A stretch of 64,000 bases of DNA from positions 22,973,904-23,037,903 of the forward strand of contig ML677335.1 in NCBI GenBank assembly GCA_007922305.1, given 5' to 3'. The translations under genes were made by a program, and so were the position numbers. Positions 46,146 to 60,100 of the stretch are shown piece after piece. The stretch comes from Dermatemys mawii (taxonomy: Eukaryota; Chordata; Testudines; Dermatemydidae). The notes beneath the pieces are model-generated. The model worked only from the letters and a program-made list of their open reading frames with translations. It made no database searches and was not told where the DNA came from. Every line of letters begins with the position of its first letter. Positions within the stretch are counted from its first letter, which is position 1.

Positions 46146-47429
46146 GGCAGAGATTTTCAAAACCACCAAAAGGACTCATCTGGATGCTTTAGGTGGTTTC
46201 AAAAACCTTGGCCCTGTTGTAATTACATTCCCAAATGCCACTGTGGGATACAGACAGTTAACCTATTTGTTTCCTCAAGAAGTTACAATGAGATTCTTTA
46301 CTCTTCTCTACCTCTCTTGCTAAATTGATATCTAGGCTCATTGCATGCCTTCACAGAGTTCCTGAGATCTGCCTCAGAGGAGACTGATTTACTGGCAGGT
46401 GAAGCAATTCCTCTTCATAGTTTGTAGTGGTCTTCCGGGTCCAAGGAGGTACATTAATTAATGCCAGATTTCATTGAAGATTATCATTTTAACTTATCAC
46501 TGTTTTGTTTCAGTTCTCTGGAAGTCATAGACTGGCAGCTCCTGCTCCAAGCATTCACTATTGTAACAGCATGGAAATTCTCTGGAACATGGATTTGGCC
46601 TTTGGGGGGGATGGGAAGGCTTTGTCTAGTAAATGCCATTGTTTACCATAACCTGCAGTTTTCCAGTGATGCTTAATTATTATTTTTTAAAGCAAAAAGC
46701 AGTGGCTCTTTGTGGTATTATATGTTCAGTTCCTGATGACTCCAGGGAAGAGTGACCACGGCATTCGATATTCTGTTGGAGGTCTGGAAAAACACAGTGA
46801 TCATCTTTTGCCCATTGCCATCAATAGTGTGACCCCCTAAAAATCAGTGGGTGAATGGGAAGGGAAGATGGCTGGAGCAAACATGATGGAAGGTTGGTTC
46901 CAAGCTTGAATGACTAAGGTATAAAGCATGGCTGAAATCTGAACTGGTGGCTGTGTAGGAGATGAAGTAAGGTTTCTTCTCCCCTAACACAGTGTCTATG
47001 AAATTTCAGCATGCAGAACTGTCTGGATGATGAATAATCCATTTTGCGAAGGCTCTTTATATTTGGTAACAGGGCCTGATCCAGAGGTGTCTAAGTCTAG
47101 ATGGAATCTACATTAGAGTAAATTACATCACTTTCCTGCTGATCTACTCACCTCCCCTGTGTACATGATGCCCCTGGATCCTCTCACTCAGATTCATACC
47201 CACCAGCTGATAGCTTTAAACATAGCTTTCCATCTCCAGAACAACAGAGCCATGTTTAGGGAACAAACATAGTCGTCTCTTCTTGAGTTTCATCTGTGGC
47301 TGTCATTAAAGTTCTGAGATGCTAGGAGAAGCTTGGTTTATGACTTGCGATTCAGTGAGGAAATATAGGCCACCTTATCTAAGATGAGATGAGCATTATT
47401 GTCAGATGAGCATCCAGTTGGTATAGCTG
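46146..47429. other. Intergenic DNA, no gene recognised
   Basis: Nothing recognisable was seen before the LINE fragment. Confidence 0.4.
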
Positions 47430-48130
47430 AATGATTTATCTGGTGCCTGTGGATTGGATGAGGACTAGCTGCTTGAGACTCAATTCAGACATGACTGAAA
47501 TAATGCTTATTTGCTGTTGGGAAACAAGCAGAAGAATTCGATTCCTTGGTTGGGGGGTTTGCATGCCTTTTATGAGACAGGTTTCGCAAAGAAGGCTTGG
47601 CTACCAAGTAGCGGCCTTCTCTTTTGGATGCGGACCATGTCTTTGTCATCCCAAGGTTAAATTACTGACATGCAGGCTACATGAGACTATATCTGAAAAT
47701 CATTTAGAAACTTCAATCAGTATGCAATTTGGCAGCCTATGTGTGTAGCACTCTTTTCTGAATGAAGTACACTGAAACTCTGTGATCTGCATTGGTTGCC
47801 AACTTATTTCCAGGTGCAATTTAAGATTTTGAATTAATACAGTTCTAAATAGTTTGGGACCTAGCTATCCTAGGAGATCACCTTTCTCCTTGTATCATAC
47901 TTCAATAGTTAAGATCAGCTAAGGTACTTGAGTGACCAGTCCCTCAGTTTAAACACAAGGGGCTTGTCAGAAAAGGCATTTTATATATAGGGCCACTTGT
48001 CTGGAATTTGCTTTCCCTTCTCAGTCCAATGGAGTCGACTAACCTCTGCCATACAGCAAGTTCTATCTGTTTTTTCAAGCTTTTGAGGAAAGGGCAAGGA
48101 CAAGAATGGGTATTTGTGATAAAATATAGA
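47430..48130 (+). mobile_element. L2-like LINE fragment (reverse transcriptase C-terminus)
   Basis: The frame 47431-47748 includes WMRTSCLRLNSDMTEIMLI, matching the W-x-LKLN-x-DKTE motif of L2-clade reverse transcriptases. Further on, 47790-47850 reads LHWLPTYFQVQFKIL, the usual C-terminal block, and about 48002 reads a WNLL/WNSLP-like stretch. Frames change between blocks, so it is a decayed copy in sense orientation. Confidence 0.7.
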
Positions 48131-50505
48131 GGTAAAGATAATTCATAATCAATAAGTGTAAGACTTATTATTCTTAAGGTGCATGCAGATAGGGAGGAAG
48201 GATAAATATATATTTAGAATCCCAAATAATTAAACCATTAAAAAAGTCACTTGCCTTATCCTTAATAAGACAGCTCCTTGGCTCAAGGGAGTCATAATGA
48301 CACCAGATTAATGCATCCAGGAGTGCCATTCTGAATAGCATCTGGAGATCCAGATAGTTAGGGTACCTAACATGAAAAGAAAATATTTGTAGTCGGTTAT
48401 GTGCTGCATTCTCCTCGTAACCCAGCAACCTGGGATGCTCAACACATAACTATAATTAAATTAAAAATATATTTCAAGTCACTCATAAGAAACCCTTAAG
48501 ATGCTATTTTCATGCAAATGTTCTCGTATACTAAAGTGAGTTTAAGAACCACAGAAAATACACTACATGTGGGGAGAATTCTTTCTAAATGTAAAAGTTT
48601 CCCATGAGATGTCAGCAGTGTATTTAAGAAGTGTATTACCCAGTTCCTTCAGCAGCTTCTCTTTGTGATTGCTGGGGAAAATACAACATTTACCAAAACT
48701 GAAAAGATTCTAAGTAGTTGTTGCACTGAAGAACAACTCTGGAGAAATGATAATGGAACAATGACATTCTACCGTCCTCCTTTTTGGTTTTGATGATAAT
48801 CAAGATGACAACAATATCTGAACTATTTTTCTGGCTCCAAAATAAGACCAACCTCCTTCCCCCTACCGAAATGGAATTTTTCATAAACCAGTGTGCGCCA
48901 CCTCTCCATACCACACAGTGTTCACATGATACCTTTTTCCACTGGCGATTGAGTTTTAAATATAGGTGATTTATCCCTTGGAAATAAAGACGGTCAAAAT
49001 TTTTTCAATTTCAAAGACATTTTGAAATTAATAAAATAAACAGGACCACATTCTGGGAATTTTGCCATTTACTTCAGTTGTCCCAGGCTTTCACCCATTG
49101 GAAATTCTTTTAGAATTTCAAGTTTGTTTTTTTCTAAAGTTGTGTAGAAAACCTGGGCACTGAACACAACATATAGAAAACTCAACTGCACTGGAGCACC
49201 TGACAGGTGCCATTAGAATATCCACAAATGTAACCACAATGAAGATCTTCCCGAAAGGGTGTAAAATTGAGGATTGTTAGTCATTTTACCATGTGAATTC
49301 CTATTCCTTAGATACTTTTATCTGTTGAAATGAATTTGGGACATTTACAGCTGCATCTTTTTCTAGCACCATGTGATCTGTATTTTTATGTGGAAAATCT
49401 ATTCAGTCCTCTGATGGATGAGGTAAGAAACTCAAGTGAGCTTCATTCCATTGCTGGATTCTCAGCTTGCCATTAAAAATATTACTCTTTTCCAGAATAT
49501 TAGCTGAAAAACTGTGCCTTGTTAAAGTTACAATCAGAGGGGGCAATAAATGGGTGATTCAAGCATATATTATACAGTGTAATGCTTGTCTCAGGGCACT
49601 TGCCTCCTTGACTCTGCTGCAGAGTGTGCAGCCCACCAATCCCACAGCTGCTGCTGTGGTGGAAAACACACAGTCCCTCACTTAAATAATATATCCCCTC
49701 CTGCTCCAGCTCTCCTTTAATACAAAGACGGTCCCTTTAAAAATTTAATCAGTAGATTTATCATTGCCTGCAGGCAAATGGTGCCATGCAAAGTGCCTTT
49801 GGAGCAGAGAACTCTAATGGAATTGTACCCTCCTTCCCTTTCACCTTTTCATTTAATCTTCATAAAAATTATAAGAAATAGTATCAAAGAAAGGGAGGAG
49901 AACTAGAATGCTACTGTCATAGCTGAGTTCTACCTCTTTGATGAATGTGTCTCATTAGTGGCAGAGTTCTTAGCACTTCTGCTGCGAGTACAGATTGGGC
50001 AAAACTCAAGCCCTCTGCCACAGACAATTTATGAACAAACAGACACTACTCTTTGCCCCAGAGATGCAAGATCTGGGTAACTGAGAACCCTCTTGTGTGT
50101 GTGCATGTATATTTTTATTTGTATCACTAGCACAGACCAAACCATTTCTGAAATTTCAAAATGGCATTTTTATTACATAAAGCTATTCTTGGAAGATAAC
50201 CAAGTGCAAGGCATGTGTATGGGGAAAGGTTTGGAGCAAAAGTTGGCAGGTGGGAATTTAATGAACAGTCTTCAGCTGGTGGTTGTGTACTTTATTTGAA
50301 AGCCCATTGTTACCTTTTAATTGTTTCTCAGCAGAATTCAGCTAGCTGCAGGCAAATGAACATAATCAAGCACACCCTGAATATAACAGTAGTGGGAAAT
50401 GGGGTTGGGCATGGGTCACAGCATAGAAGAACCTGGACCATAATTATTGGAAGAACCTGGGATGGGATAAGGAAAGAGTTAGTTAATTTTCAGGAGTGGT
50501 GTTTG
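48131..50505. other. Intergenic DNA, no gene recognised
   Basis: AT-rich. No repeat or exon could be named. Confidence 0.4.
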
Positions 50506-50513
50506 GCTTACAG

Positions 50514-51173
50514 CAGTAGTTCTCAAACTTTTTTTTCATGGGCCACTTGAAAATTACTGAGTGTCTCGGTGGACCACTTTATGATCTTTCCAAATGTTGT
50601 TTGCACCATTAGCTACCTATTGTAAAGCGCTTTGTAAAGCTATATTTAAAAACGGAATAATAATTAACATTTTTTCTTCTACAGATAAAAGCACACAACT
50701 CATATTTTAATATCAGTAGTCTTACCTTTCTAATGTGATGGATGTGCCCTCTCTCCCCTGCTGTGCCAGCCTCTGAACTGGAATGGGGAAGGAGGGGGGT
50801 CTCTTTCTTTCTTCCCCCACTGCTGCAGCCCCCGAGCTGGGGCTGGGAAGAAGGGAGGTCTGGATAAATTTGCCTCTTTCTCTGGCCACTGCATATCCCC
50901 AATTCCCCCCACCTCTTCTTCTTATCCCACTGCCCCCTCCCACCTACCCCCTATTCCCCCCAATGCTACCACCTCACCTACCTGTGCATCTTTTCCAGGG
51001 TCCAGGCACCTAATTAATGGAGCCATGCCTGTGTGGTTCCACTAATTAGGTGGGTGGCTCTTCATTTTCTGGTGTGTGGCTCCCCAGGTGTGCACCCTAG
51101 AGGGAACTATCTGCAGACCACCTGAATGGAGCTCATGGACCACTTGTGGTTTGTGGACCACAGTAAACCTCTG
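50514..51173. mobile_element. hAT-type non-autonomous element
   Basis: The left end is CAGTAGTTCTCAAACTTTTT. The right end is a decayed complement (CAGTAAACCTCTG). Flanks GCTTACAG (50506-50513) and GCCTAGAG (51174-51181) match at 6 of 8 bases, an aged 8-base duplication. 'gtggaccact' near the left and 'ggaccacttgtggtttgtgg' near the right are subterminal copies in opposite sense. The C-rich interior yields spurious ORFs. Confidence 0.7.
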
Positions 51174-51181
51174 GCCTAGAG

Positions 51182-51519
51182 CTAACCCTGCCATTCAAAC
51201 ACTGTAGGCATTAATTCTTGCTTCTTGAATGATATTTTGCCATTTTGGAAAAAAGTATAATTCTGTGAGTGCATCTTTTTCAGGTTCCTCTTGGACTTCT
51301 ATTCACATGGACATAAGAGGCTTGTGATTCTAAAATGCATATACTTATCCCTATATAATCCCAGACAAAGACAGACAGACATACACAAGGTAGGAGGACC
51401 AAATTCTGCTTGCTCCTTGAAATCACCTCAAACAGTCAGTCACTTCTACCCCTATATGTGCATATACAAACACATTCATACATATAATCATGTAAACATT
51501 CATACATGTAAACATGGTC
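51182..51519. other. Intergenic DNA with a CATA/CATG-rich patch
   Basis: Degenerate 'cattcatacat' and 'gtaaacat' units lie at 51450-51515, resembling an old simple repeat. Confidence 0.4.
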
Positions 51520-51835
51520 ACTCGCTCCGGTATGTTCAGCAGCACTGAAGGACCCACTGCCGAAATGCCACTGAAGACCCGGAGCGAGCGAAGGACCCAC
51601 TGCCAAAGACCCGGAGCGCTGCCGGGTGAGTAACAATTAAAAAGGTGGCCGGCACCCTCCCTCCCCCCCAGGGTGCAGGGCGGCCGGCACTCCACCCCTT
51701 CCTCCCCAGGGCGCAGGGCAGTCAACGCACCTCCCCACCCCCACTATATTTGCTATGGCTCTTGATTATCCGGGATTTTATTAACCGGGATTATTTTTTT
51801 CCCCATCATCCCAGATAATCGAGAGTCTACTGTAT
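51520..51835 (+). mobile_element. Tigger-like DNA transposon fragment (right end)
   Basis: The end 'gataatcgagagtctactgt' followed by TA resembles the terminal repeat of Tigger/pogo mariner elements (complement ACAGTAGACTCTCGATTATC). Inside, 'ggacccactgcc' occurs twice (51549 and 51593) as part of a short direct repeat with 'gacccggagcg'. No left end was found. Confidence 0.5.
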
Positions 51836-51844
51836 ATTAAACCA

Positions 51845-52715
51845 TGTGCCAGACAACAATGCACACTTGAAACAAAATGTGTGAAACGACTTTTCTGGGG
51901 AATATCCATGGGGTAGGTAATGCAAATTCCTCACCCCCACCTCTTTGAAGCTAGGCCCTGAGGAGTGGACCACTGGCTGCTGATCACCTGTTATGTGAGG
52001 CCAAGACTAAGACCCGAGCTGTATAAAGGAAGAGATTGAATTATTCCTGGTTGTTCTGGCTCTGGATCTGAGACAGTTATGAACTTGTAAACATGGGGAA
52101 ACCTAGCTGTGGGTTTGAAGGATTGACACCTGCCAGAGCCTGATGCTGGAGCTGGGGTGACCTCTGGTGAGCGTTTTAGCATACATGTATGTTGTTTTAT
52201 TGTTTTCCATATGTTTTCTTGGTAATGCTTTCCCTTTAAGAATAAATGTGCTAGCTTAGAAAGAGCAATGTGGTAACTTATAACTGTGAGCTGTTACACT
52301 ATTAATAGCCTTAGAAGAGAAAACACAGCACAGAGGTTGGCCTAGTTAGGCAGTCTGGCTTGCTGGGAATATCACAGTGTAGCCAGCGAACTGTGGAGCT
52401 TGGAAAAAACTTTGGTCAATTGGGAGAGAGAGATGGGTCCCGGGCAAGAAGGGATGAGAGCTTAGGAGCCAGGAGCCTATGTTGGGTCTCTTTAGGGTAT
52501 CACAGAGGAGGAATACAGGTGCAGTTGCCCTGAACTGAGACTCCAGGTATATGTGGCAGAGCTGCATTTTATGCCATGCACTTGGTATGGCAGGCAGCAC
52601 TGCGAAGCAATGTTCTTTTTGTGGGAGGAGTCTGAAGGTAAATCTGGTGAACATGGAACTCTGCTTCATTTTCTTCTCTTCTAAAGGCTGCGCAGAAAGG
52701 CCCATCTGCAGGCAG
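51845..52715 (+). mobile_element. Probable ERV-type LTR
   Basis: A TATA box (TATAAA) is at 52022-52027 and a poly(A) signal AATAAA at 52241-52246, the spacing expected for U3-R. The tail 52400-52700 is G/A-rich, as in other chelonian LTRs. No retroviral coding sequence lies beside it. The limits are approximate. Confidence 0.5.
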
Positions 52716-53759
52716 AAATTGTGAATTTGTTACAGAATTAAGTGACATCGATGTCAGCTGATCTTAAATCAAGATAAGTATCTTTCCAAGGGTCTTGCAA
52801 TTCTTTAACTAAATTAAACTAGTTAAATTGGTACAATGTCAGTGTGTAGATCAGCCCAAAGGCCATTTGATATGGACAAAAACTCAACCCAGGATCCTCT
52901 CCTCATTTCCACTGACTGAGGGATCCCTCTCGATGTCTGACACTAATTCACATGCCTTTATCTAACATTTCCCAGATGCAGTCATCTTTAAATCTCAACC
53001 TGGAGCTCTCAGCCCTTCTGTTTGTTCCAGCTGCGGTATTAGTTCCTACCAGCAGAGTGTCTCCCACACTGCTTAGAACAAAGTAGCACTTTTAAGCAAG
53101 GCCATGATCAGGGCACAAGTTACAGTAAGATTCCAGCTACTCTGCTATCAGAATAAAAATGCTGAGTCTTGAGAAAGGTTGGGGTGGAAGTTGATTGGGT
53201 ATGGATAAGGTATTCCAAACAAGATACGTTCTAAACTGCTGAGCTAGTGTTTGGATCTTATGTTGAACTCTTTGGCAGGTCTCCCACCAGAGTCTGGTTT
53301 AAAATAAGTTCTTGGTTCCATGATGAAACTATAGTTCCAATCAAACAGCTTAGCTAAATCCACTGATTCCTTTCCTTCTCCACCCCATTCCTACAAATAT
53401 TTATCTTTTTCAGGGATGTGGAGAAAAAGAGGGAATTGCACAGTATTTTTTATAAATAAGCTTAGGTGCATGTGATATCTGCTTGATATTAACCTGCCTG
53501 AATGCCATGAATTAAATCAAAGGAAGCTGAACAGGTGGAAACACAGGAATTGAAACAAAGGCCGAGGCAGAAGAGCCTCAGGTACACTCCTTCAAAGCCT
53601 CTAAGAACAATGTGGGCTATTGCTGGCACCTGCAAGTAGCATCTCTCAGTAAAGTTAGCATGACTTGTGTTGTCAAGGCTGAGATCATAAATTTCCTAGC
53701 CAATTAAAACGGTTCCTCTGGCAGCAGAAATGGGACAAGTTGTCATCAGGCTGGGAGAC
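52716..53759. other. Intergenic DNA, no gene recognised
   Basis: Nothing recognisable was seen. Confidence 0.4.
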
Positions 53760-54180
53760 TGACACACAGGAGAGGAGCAGAAGCTGCAGGAGGGGCAGTG
53801 AGTCTGTTTCCCAGCTGGAGATGTAGTTGGTTGGCCTGAGGGGAACTTACAAAGGGATAAGTAATTCCAATGCTTGTAGGCATTCTATTGTGTTTATCCT
53901 TTGCTCTATAGACTTTGTACCTTTTGGGGAAGGAAGTAATAATGCTTTGTTACAAAGGTGCTTTTTGTGTCCCTGCAAACATACGCTGTCCCAGGCTCCC
54001 AAATGGAAATTCATACCTGTGCTAAAACTAAGTTGGAACTATGTGATTAATATGTTAGGGACCCAGGGGTCTCAAAGATCCAATCTAAGTGGCTGGACTA
54101 CCTGGTTCTACCCAGAGCAAGGTGCAGGAAGTCAGGCTGGTCACTGGTGGGGATGCACTCTAGGGGGACTAAAAGGAGTC
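53760..54180 (+). mobile_element. LTR fragment, same family as 43940-44730
   Basis: 'atcctttgctctatagactt' and 'tgtacct' followed by a degenerate poly(A) signal region (gaagtaataatg) align with the LTR at 44530-44590. Only the 3' part is recognisable. Confidence 0.45.
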
Positions 54181-57100
54181 TAAGCCATAGTCCTCCCTCT
54201 GTTGGTGGCAGGACTAATTATACCTAACAAAGTCTCTACCTGGGCAGTCCATCCACCCATGCTCAGAGATGAAGTTCTCCATGAATTCCCTCCCCACTGA
54301 TTTTTTCAGCTAAGAGCATAGGTTTGTTAGCTCAGTAAACATTTTTCAGCAGTAAATTACATGAATAAATCCATTTCCTCTCCTCCTTCTAGTTCATTAC
54401 TTAAGGGGAGCAGATGATTAAATCTAGTACAGCTGCTTTTAATTTTCTGTCAGGCAGGAAGAATGCAGCCAAGCAGGATCTGTCTAGTCTCAGTGTTTGT
54501 ATTTATCAGCATCTTGTGGGTAACAGAGACTCCATATGCATGGAAACATCTGTCTTCTCATGCTTCACTTTCCCTATTTTGGGATAATTTTAGTGCTTCT
54601 AATTATGGGAGATGGATCTAGTGTAGGGAACTGTTGCTTTTTGCATTCAATCCTCAGCGTGTAGTCACCTAACAGAGCACCTGGGCACCACCAGGGAAAC
54701 GGGGGATTTAGGCAGGTCCTCTTCAGAACAATATTGGTCACTCAGATGTTTCTGAAGTGAGTGACCCCTTTTTCTGCACCCTTCCTCACTTCTTGTCAGC
54801 CAGCACTGCCTACAAAGACAGGTTCAAGAGAGAGGGCCAAATTCTCTGCTGATGTAACTCCACTGAAGTCTAAGTTGTTCACACTGTCAGAGAGGAAAAG
54901 GGGTGGGCCCCTGAAGCAGAGCGAAAGATAAAGTGCTTCCTTGCCTTCAGGTGGTACTAGGCTCAACTACATGAAAACGGGAGCTGTTAGTTCTCTGGGA
55001 GCTTTCTGAATGTAAGAGACAATCTTGGGTTAAAAAGACACAGATCTCATTGCTTTGTATCTATTAACTAATTTCTCCCTCCATGCCTGCTAGCATGCCT
55101 AGCCTTTTGCTTTTGACATTAGAAGACAAATGAGCTGCTTTCCTTGGTAGCAGTGATGGGAAACCATTTGTCACTGACTGTGTCAGGCTGCCCACCTGAT
55201 GGTTTCTTAGGAGATCCAGTGTGACCAGAAAGATTCTGGAACCTTGTAGAATACCCTCTAGTGTTTAAAGGCGATCCAGATAAGAGGGTCTTCAAGTTGT
55301 ATGATGATGCAGTGTTGAATCATCCTGTGGAGACGGGATGCACTATGGCAAAGAGAAGGGAGTCGTGGATTTTTCTGAAAAGAGTTTCTGCCCCCAAGCA
55401 GTCTTCTAGTCTGCCAAGCAAAATCAGGTGTGTATGTGCAATGGGGCTGTGTATGTTCGGGAGAGGAGTGGGGGGTGTACTCTCCACCCCCTTCTCTATA
55501 AATGCTCTCATTTAAACAATGGAAGTTGAAAATCTGGATTGATTATAAAAATGGTGGTTTTATGGTTGTTCCCTGGGGAAAATGTGAGTTAGTGTCATTT
55601 CCAGCATTAGAGATAATTTTGGAGATGGTTCAGAAGCAGGAAAGTAAAAGCAATTGTATTTAATGTGCTAGAGGGACATTATGTTCTACTGAAATATCAA
55701 CAAATGTACATCAAAACTAGCAGGCTCCATTTATAAAATCCCCTGCAACAAGCCACAGCATGACAGGCACAACATGTGAGCTCTGCTTCCGTTTCCCCTT
55801 TCCTGTAATCCTGTAACTGCACCTCATGTCTTCTCTCAGTACCTCTCCTTGAGCCTCACTTATTATAAAACATGCACAAAATGGTTCATAACAAAAGTCC
55901 CAGCACAAAATACATTAATCGTACCCCATGTAAATAACCATTAAGATCACCCGACATCTCATCCCATGACACCCCATATCCCAGACCTTTTGACTATGCC
56001 TGGACTCTGTCAGTCCCCTTCTGTTTCTGGACAACCACTCCAGCTCTTCCAGCTGGAGTGCAACCTGCATGCCCCACCAGGAACCTCTGCTGGGAAGCAT
56101 CTCTCACTCACTCGGCCCTCTCACAGTTCCTCTGGATCCTGCTCTCTGGCCCTGAAGAAGACAGCAGTTAAGCTCTGCCTCTTCTCCCTGCTTTCAGCTC
56201 TCTCTGGGCCCTGGCTCCAGTTCTCTGGCTTAGAGCCAGTGGGCAACTCCTCTGCTACTTCCCGATGTTCAGTTCTCCAGCCTTGGCTCTATGATTTGGG
56301 GACACCAACCAACACACCCCTCTTGCTGCTCTCCTACCTCCAGCCTTCTCCAAGGAACCACAAACAACTACCTGCCTCCGGCAGTTCTCACTTTCCGCCT
56401 TTCTCCTTGACAGATGCAGACCTAAACTCACCTAGTCTCTCCTCCCATTGGGCCCCAGGTACCTTCTTTTGAGCCCAATCCATTGACCAAATTGCAGTGT
56501 ACTGAGAAGGCATGGGTCCACAGGCCGTGCTTCCTCCTCAATGGCCAATGTCCCCCTGTGATAGTACCCCACCTCTACACAAAGCAATATTGGGGCTCCT
56601 GTGCTCATTTATCTAAAACAGGCTCTCTCAAGCTCCCGTCTCCCTATCTTTGTTTCATTTATAATCCTGTGCCCTGCACAGCAAAGTCTGTCTGCAAACA
56701 GTCAGTTGCCGGATCAGGTCCCTGTATAATCTATACTGCATGCCACCGTGAGCAAACAACTAATTCTGTGTTTCCCACTTGAATAGCCTTAATAAAATGT
56801 CCAGAAGACCATAATTAACTCTGTCTCTCTGTTATTACAGCCATAACTGGCCCCTAAAATTAATCTGCCTTTTGGGAATAGCCTTCAGACAGAAGGAAAC
56901 AACTCTTACAATAGGTCAAAAAGGAGAAGCACCAGCCTGTTCCTAGAGCACTAGTTCAGCCTGGACTTCTGGTTTTGGTGGGACAGTACTGGTTTCTGGA
57001 TGGGGTTGTCCTGGGAGGGATGATTGAAGAGCATTACAAAATTTCCTCATTGACACAATGATACTAATTTCAACATGCTATTGCCATTGATGGTTATGCC

Positions 57101-60100
57101 GTAACATGGCGATTCAACACACACATGTCATGATACCGCTTTGTCCGGGAAGAGAGCCTTTACTTTATTCACTCTGTACACTTATAAAACATTTTTTTCC
57201 TGCTCACTCATGGTAAGCACTACCTTCACTGAGTAACTGTATAATGTTATAGATGTTGCCCCTGTCCACCATCCTTTCCCCTTCATACTACCTTGTTCCT
57301 TTCTTCAGTGTATTGTTTGTATTGGCAGACACCTCATGTACTTCAGGCTGCTGTTGAGATAATTAATCAGGCTGTACAGAGAGGCATGCAGGGTCCCTTT
57401 CTAGTTATCCAAGCTGGGCTGTGCAAAATCCCTTTCTCCCAGGAATGTGGTGAGCTAGCATTCTTAGGGTTAACTGACAATTTGTTCCATAAATCCTTCT
57501 TTTCACCCTGGAAAGGCAGAGATGCTAAACGACAGTGTCTATAAAAAGATTCTCATCAGAACAAATAATAAAATAGGGCCACTTTTGAAAAGGAATTGCC
57601 TTTAATTTCCTAAGTGAACAAAAATGGTGGGCATAGGTTGAGAAGGCAGATCAATGTGTATACAGCAGTATCTCCCCTGACCTAGTTCCAGGTATCTGGC
57701 AAATGCTGGACTGGAACTGGCTGTAGCATGGAGGAACTACCAAAGCTGCCCGTCTGAAGTGGTTAGAACTTGTTGAGTCACTGAGAGCTTTGTCTGCTGG
57801 AAATGCCAACCTGTCAGTCAGGAGGCAAATATTTACTGGAAGGAGCCAGTGTGAGATGCTCCACTCCACCCGTCCTCACAGGCACAGCCTACACTAGGCA
57901 GGAAAATCTCACTTCAGTCAGAAACGTGTGGAAAGTTCCGGGTAGCTGTGGCAGATGACAAAGAGGCTTCTGGACTGCAGATAACTAGTTGCAGGGTGAA
58001 TCCTTCCGGCTGGCAAGTTGAGAGATTCACACCAGGGGAGCCTTATTCATTAACAATGTTCAACCATTCTACAGTGAGTGACATCCCTGAAAAGGTTAAT
58101 TTGGAAAAGACAGCTTTCAGAAGCTGTTGGAAATGCTGGTGTGCCTCCAGGATCAGCCATTCAGACTTTGAAGCTTGTTTCATTAGCTGAATGTGTGATC
58201 ACTTAATAGACTACTGCCTAGTTTGAGGGTGGGATTCTGGGGAAGCTCAGGGAACTTTCATTTCTCTGTATGTAGTTCAACTAAACTCTTTTTTTAATCT
58301 CTACTGTTACATTTCTAACTCCCTTCTGTATTCCTAATGGCTGTGATTGCTTCAAATGCAGCACATTTCATGAACTTCTGAATGATTTTTTCAGACTCTC
58401 TTTCTCACTGTGTCTTGAGGATCATTAAAGATATTGCTCTTTAAAAGTAAGGTTTGCTATCCTCACCATCCTACTTCTAATCCAGTTATCCTGCAAAGAA
58501 ATACAAATGCTGCATTTTTGATGTTGTGTTAATTAATATTCTCTTGTACCACAATGCTCTGATGTCATAAACATGGGAGTTTGGCTGTACAGCTGGATTA
58601 AGGAAGAGAAGGGGGTGGAGAGGGAAAAAAGTCTTTAAAATCCAAATCAAAATACCTGTGAGAACTAAGGAACCAGAAAATTACTCACAAAGTAAATTGT
58701 TTTGCTTAACTGCACTCTCTCTCTTTTCTTTCTCCATATTCTCCACTGAGATGGAATTGTTACAGTCTTCTAAATGATGCCCTGGCCTAATGACACCCAT
58801 TTAGAGATTCCTCAAGCTGTCAGTCTGTCTCTTCATTGTACATGATGGAAGTCTGCATCTCACTGCTTTTCAGTTTCTCTCTTGTTCACTCTTCTGTTAA
58901 TCTGAAAAATAACAGACCAGATTGTGGCATTCTTACTAATGGGAGTAGATCTTTTGACTTCAATCGGACTACTTACCTGAGTCAGTGCTCACCGGGAGAT
59001 GAATGACTGCATAACCTGGCCCATTAGATTCCGGCGTGGACCTGAGGGGGTATAACCGTGGCAGTGTAGCACTATTACATGAGCAGTAACAGTAGTCTCT
59101 GTCATTGAAATGTATAAATCACAACTGCCCTGTCAGCCTCATCCTACAGCAAAAATATTTCTGTATGTGGGCTGAGTAAGAGCTGTCAGTTGGGCTCCTG
59201 GCAATGGCATATGGCTGCAACCACAGACAGTACTAAACCACTGTGTATTTCTATATGTGTAGTGCCGCAGCAGCTAATCAGATCACAATACCCAGATGAA
59301 AAACAAGCACAAGGTTACACTTAAAGACAAGTTTAACCTTTGCTTCATGCCATGTCAACTGTCTCACATGGGGATGGAGTGGTCTCCTAATTATCAATAT
59401 TTATCACAAATGTTCAACTTAGCCTACTGGCTGAAGGTGTAGCCTTGCCACTTCATAATTATCTACAAAACCTGGACTGGGAAGAGGACAAAGGAGTTGG
59501 CCCACTGAACTATTCTCGGGCAGTTGTGAAGATATTACAGAAAGTGTCTAATTTCAGAGCAGGTCAAATATTCCTCAGCAAATATGTGATTTAATGAATC
59601 TTGCTAGTTTTTATCAAATAATTTATTCCATGGAAGTTGTTTTTTGCATCATTTGACCAACTTGTGAAGCTGACCAAATGCTACTCATCCAGCATGTTAC
59701 TTGAGGAATAGTGGCAACATCCATTAATAACTTATATGATATCGATATTACCATATACCCTTTTAAATTTTGCTTTTGTTTAAATGACAAATAGGATACT
59801 TCTTCATGGATGAGTCTGTGATGTACTGTTTTTGTATAGTGCCATCAGTAAGGATGGTGCTATACAGACAAGGGCTCTGCTCCAAAAGAACTTACACACT
59901 AAATAAACCCTAATTCAAATCTACTCTGTCTTTCACACAATATCAATAGAATTAAAAATACACCTTTCTGATTGTTATGAGTTGGCAGGTGTTCAGAGAC
60001 ACAGCCTTATCTTCAACTTTTCCAAATATGCATTTAGGGAAAATTGACACTGGAAAAAGTGTAATAGGAAGGAGGGCCAAGGAGGAATTGATGCGGAGAA

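Noticed and set aside
43940..54180. Intact provirus between two LTR-like pieces
   Set aside because: The interval holds a 5S-derived SINE, an L2-like fragment and hAT DNA but no readable gag, pol or env; independent solo LTRs are simpler.
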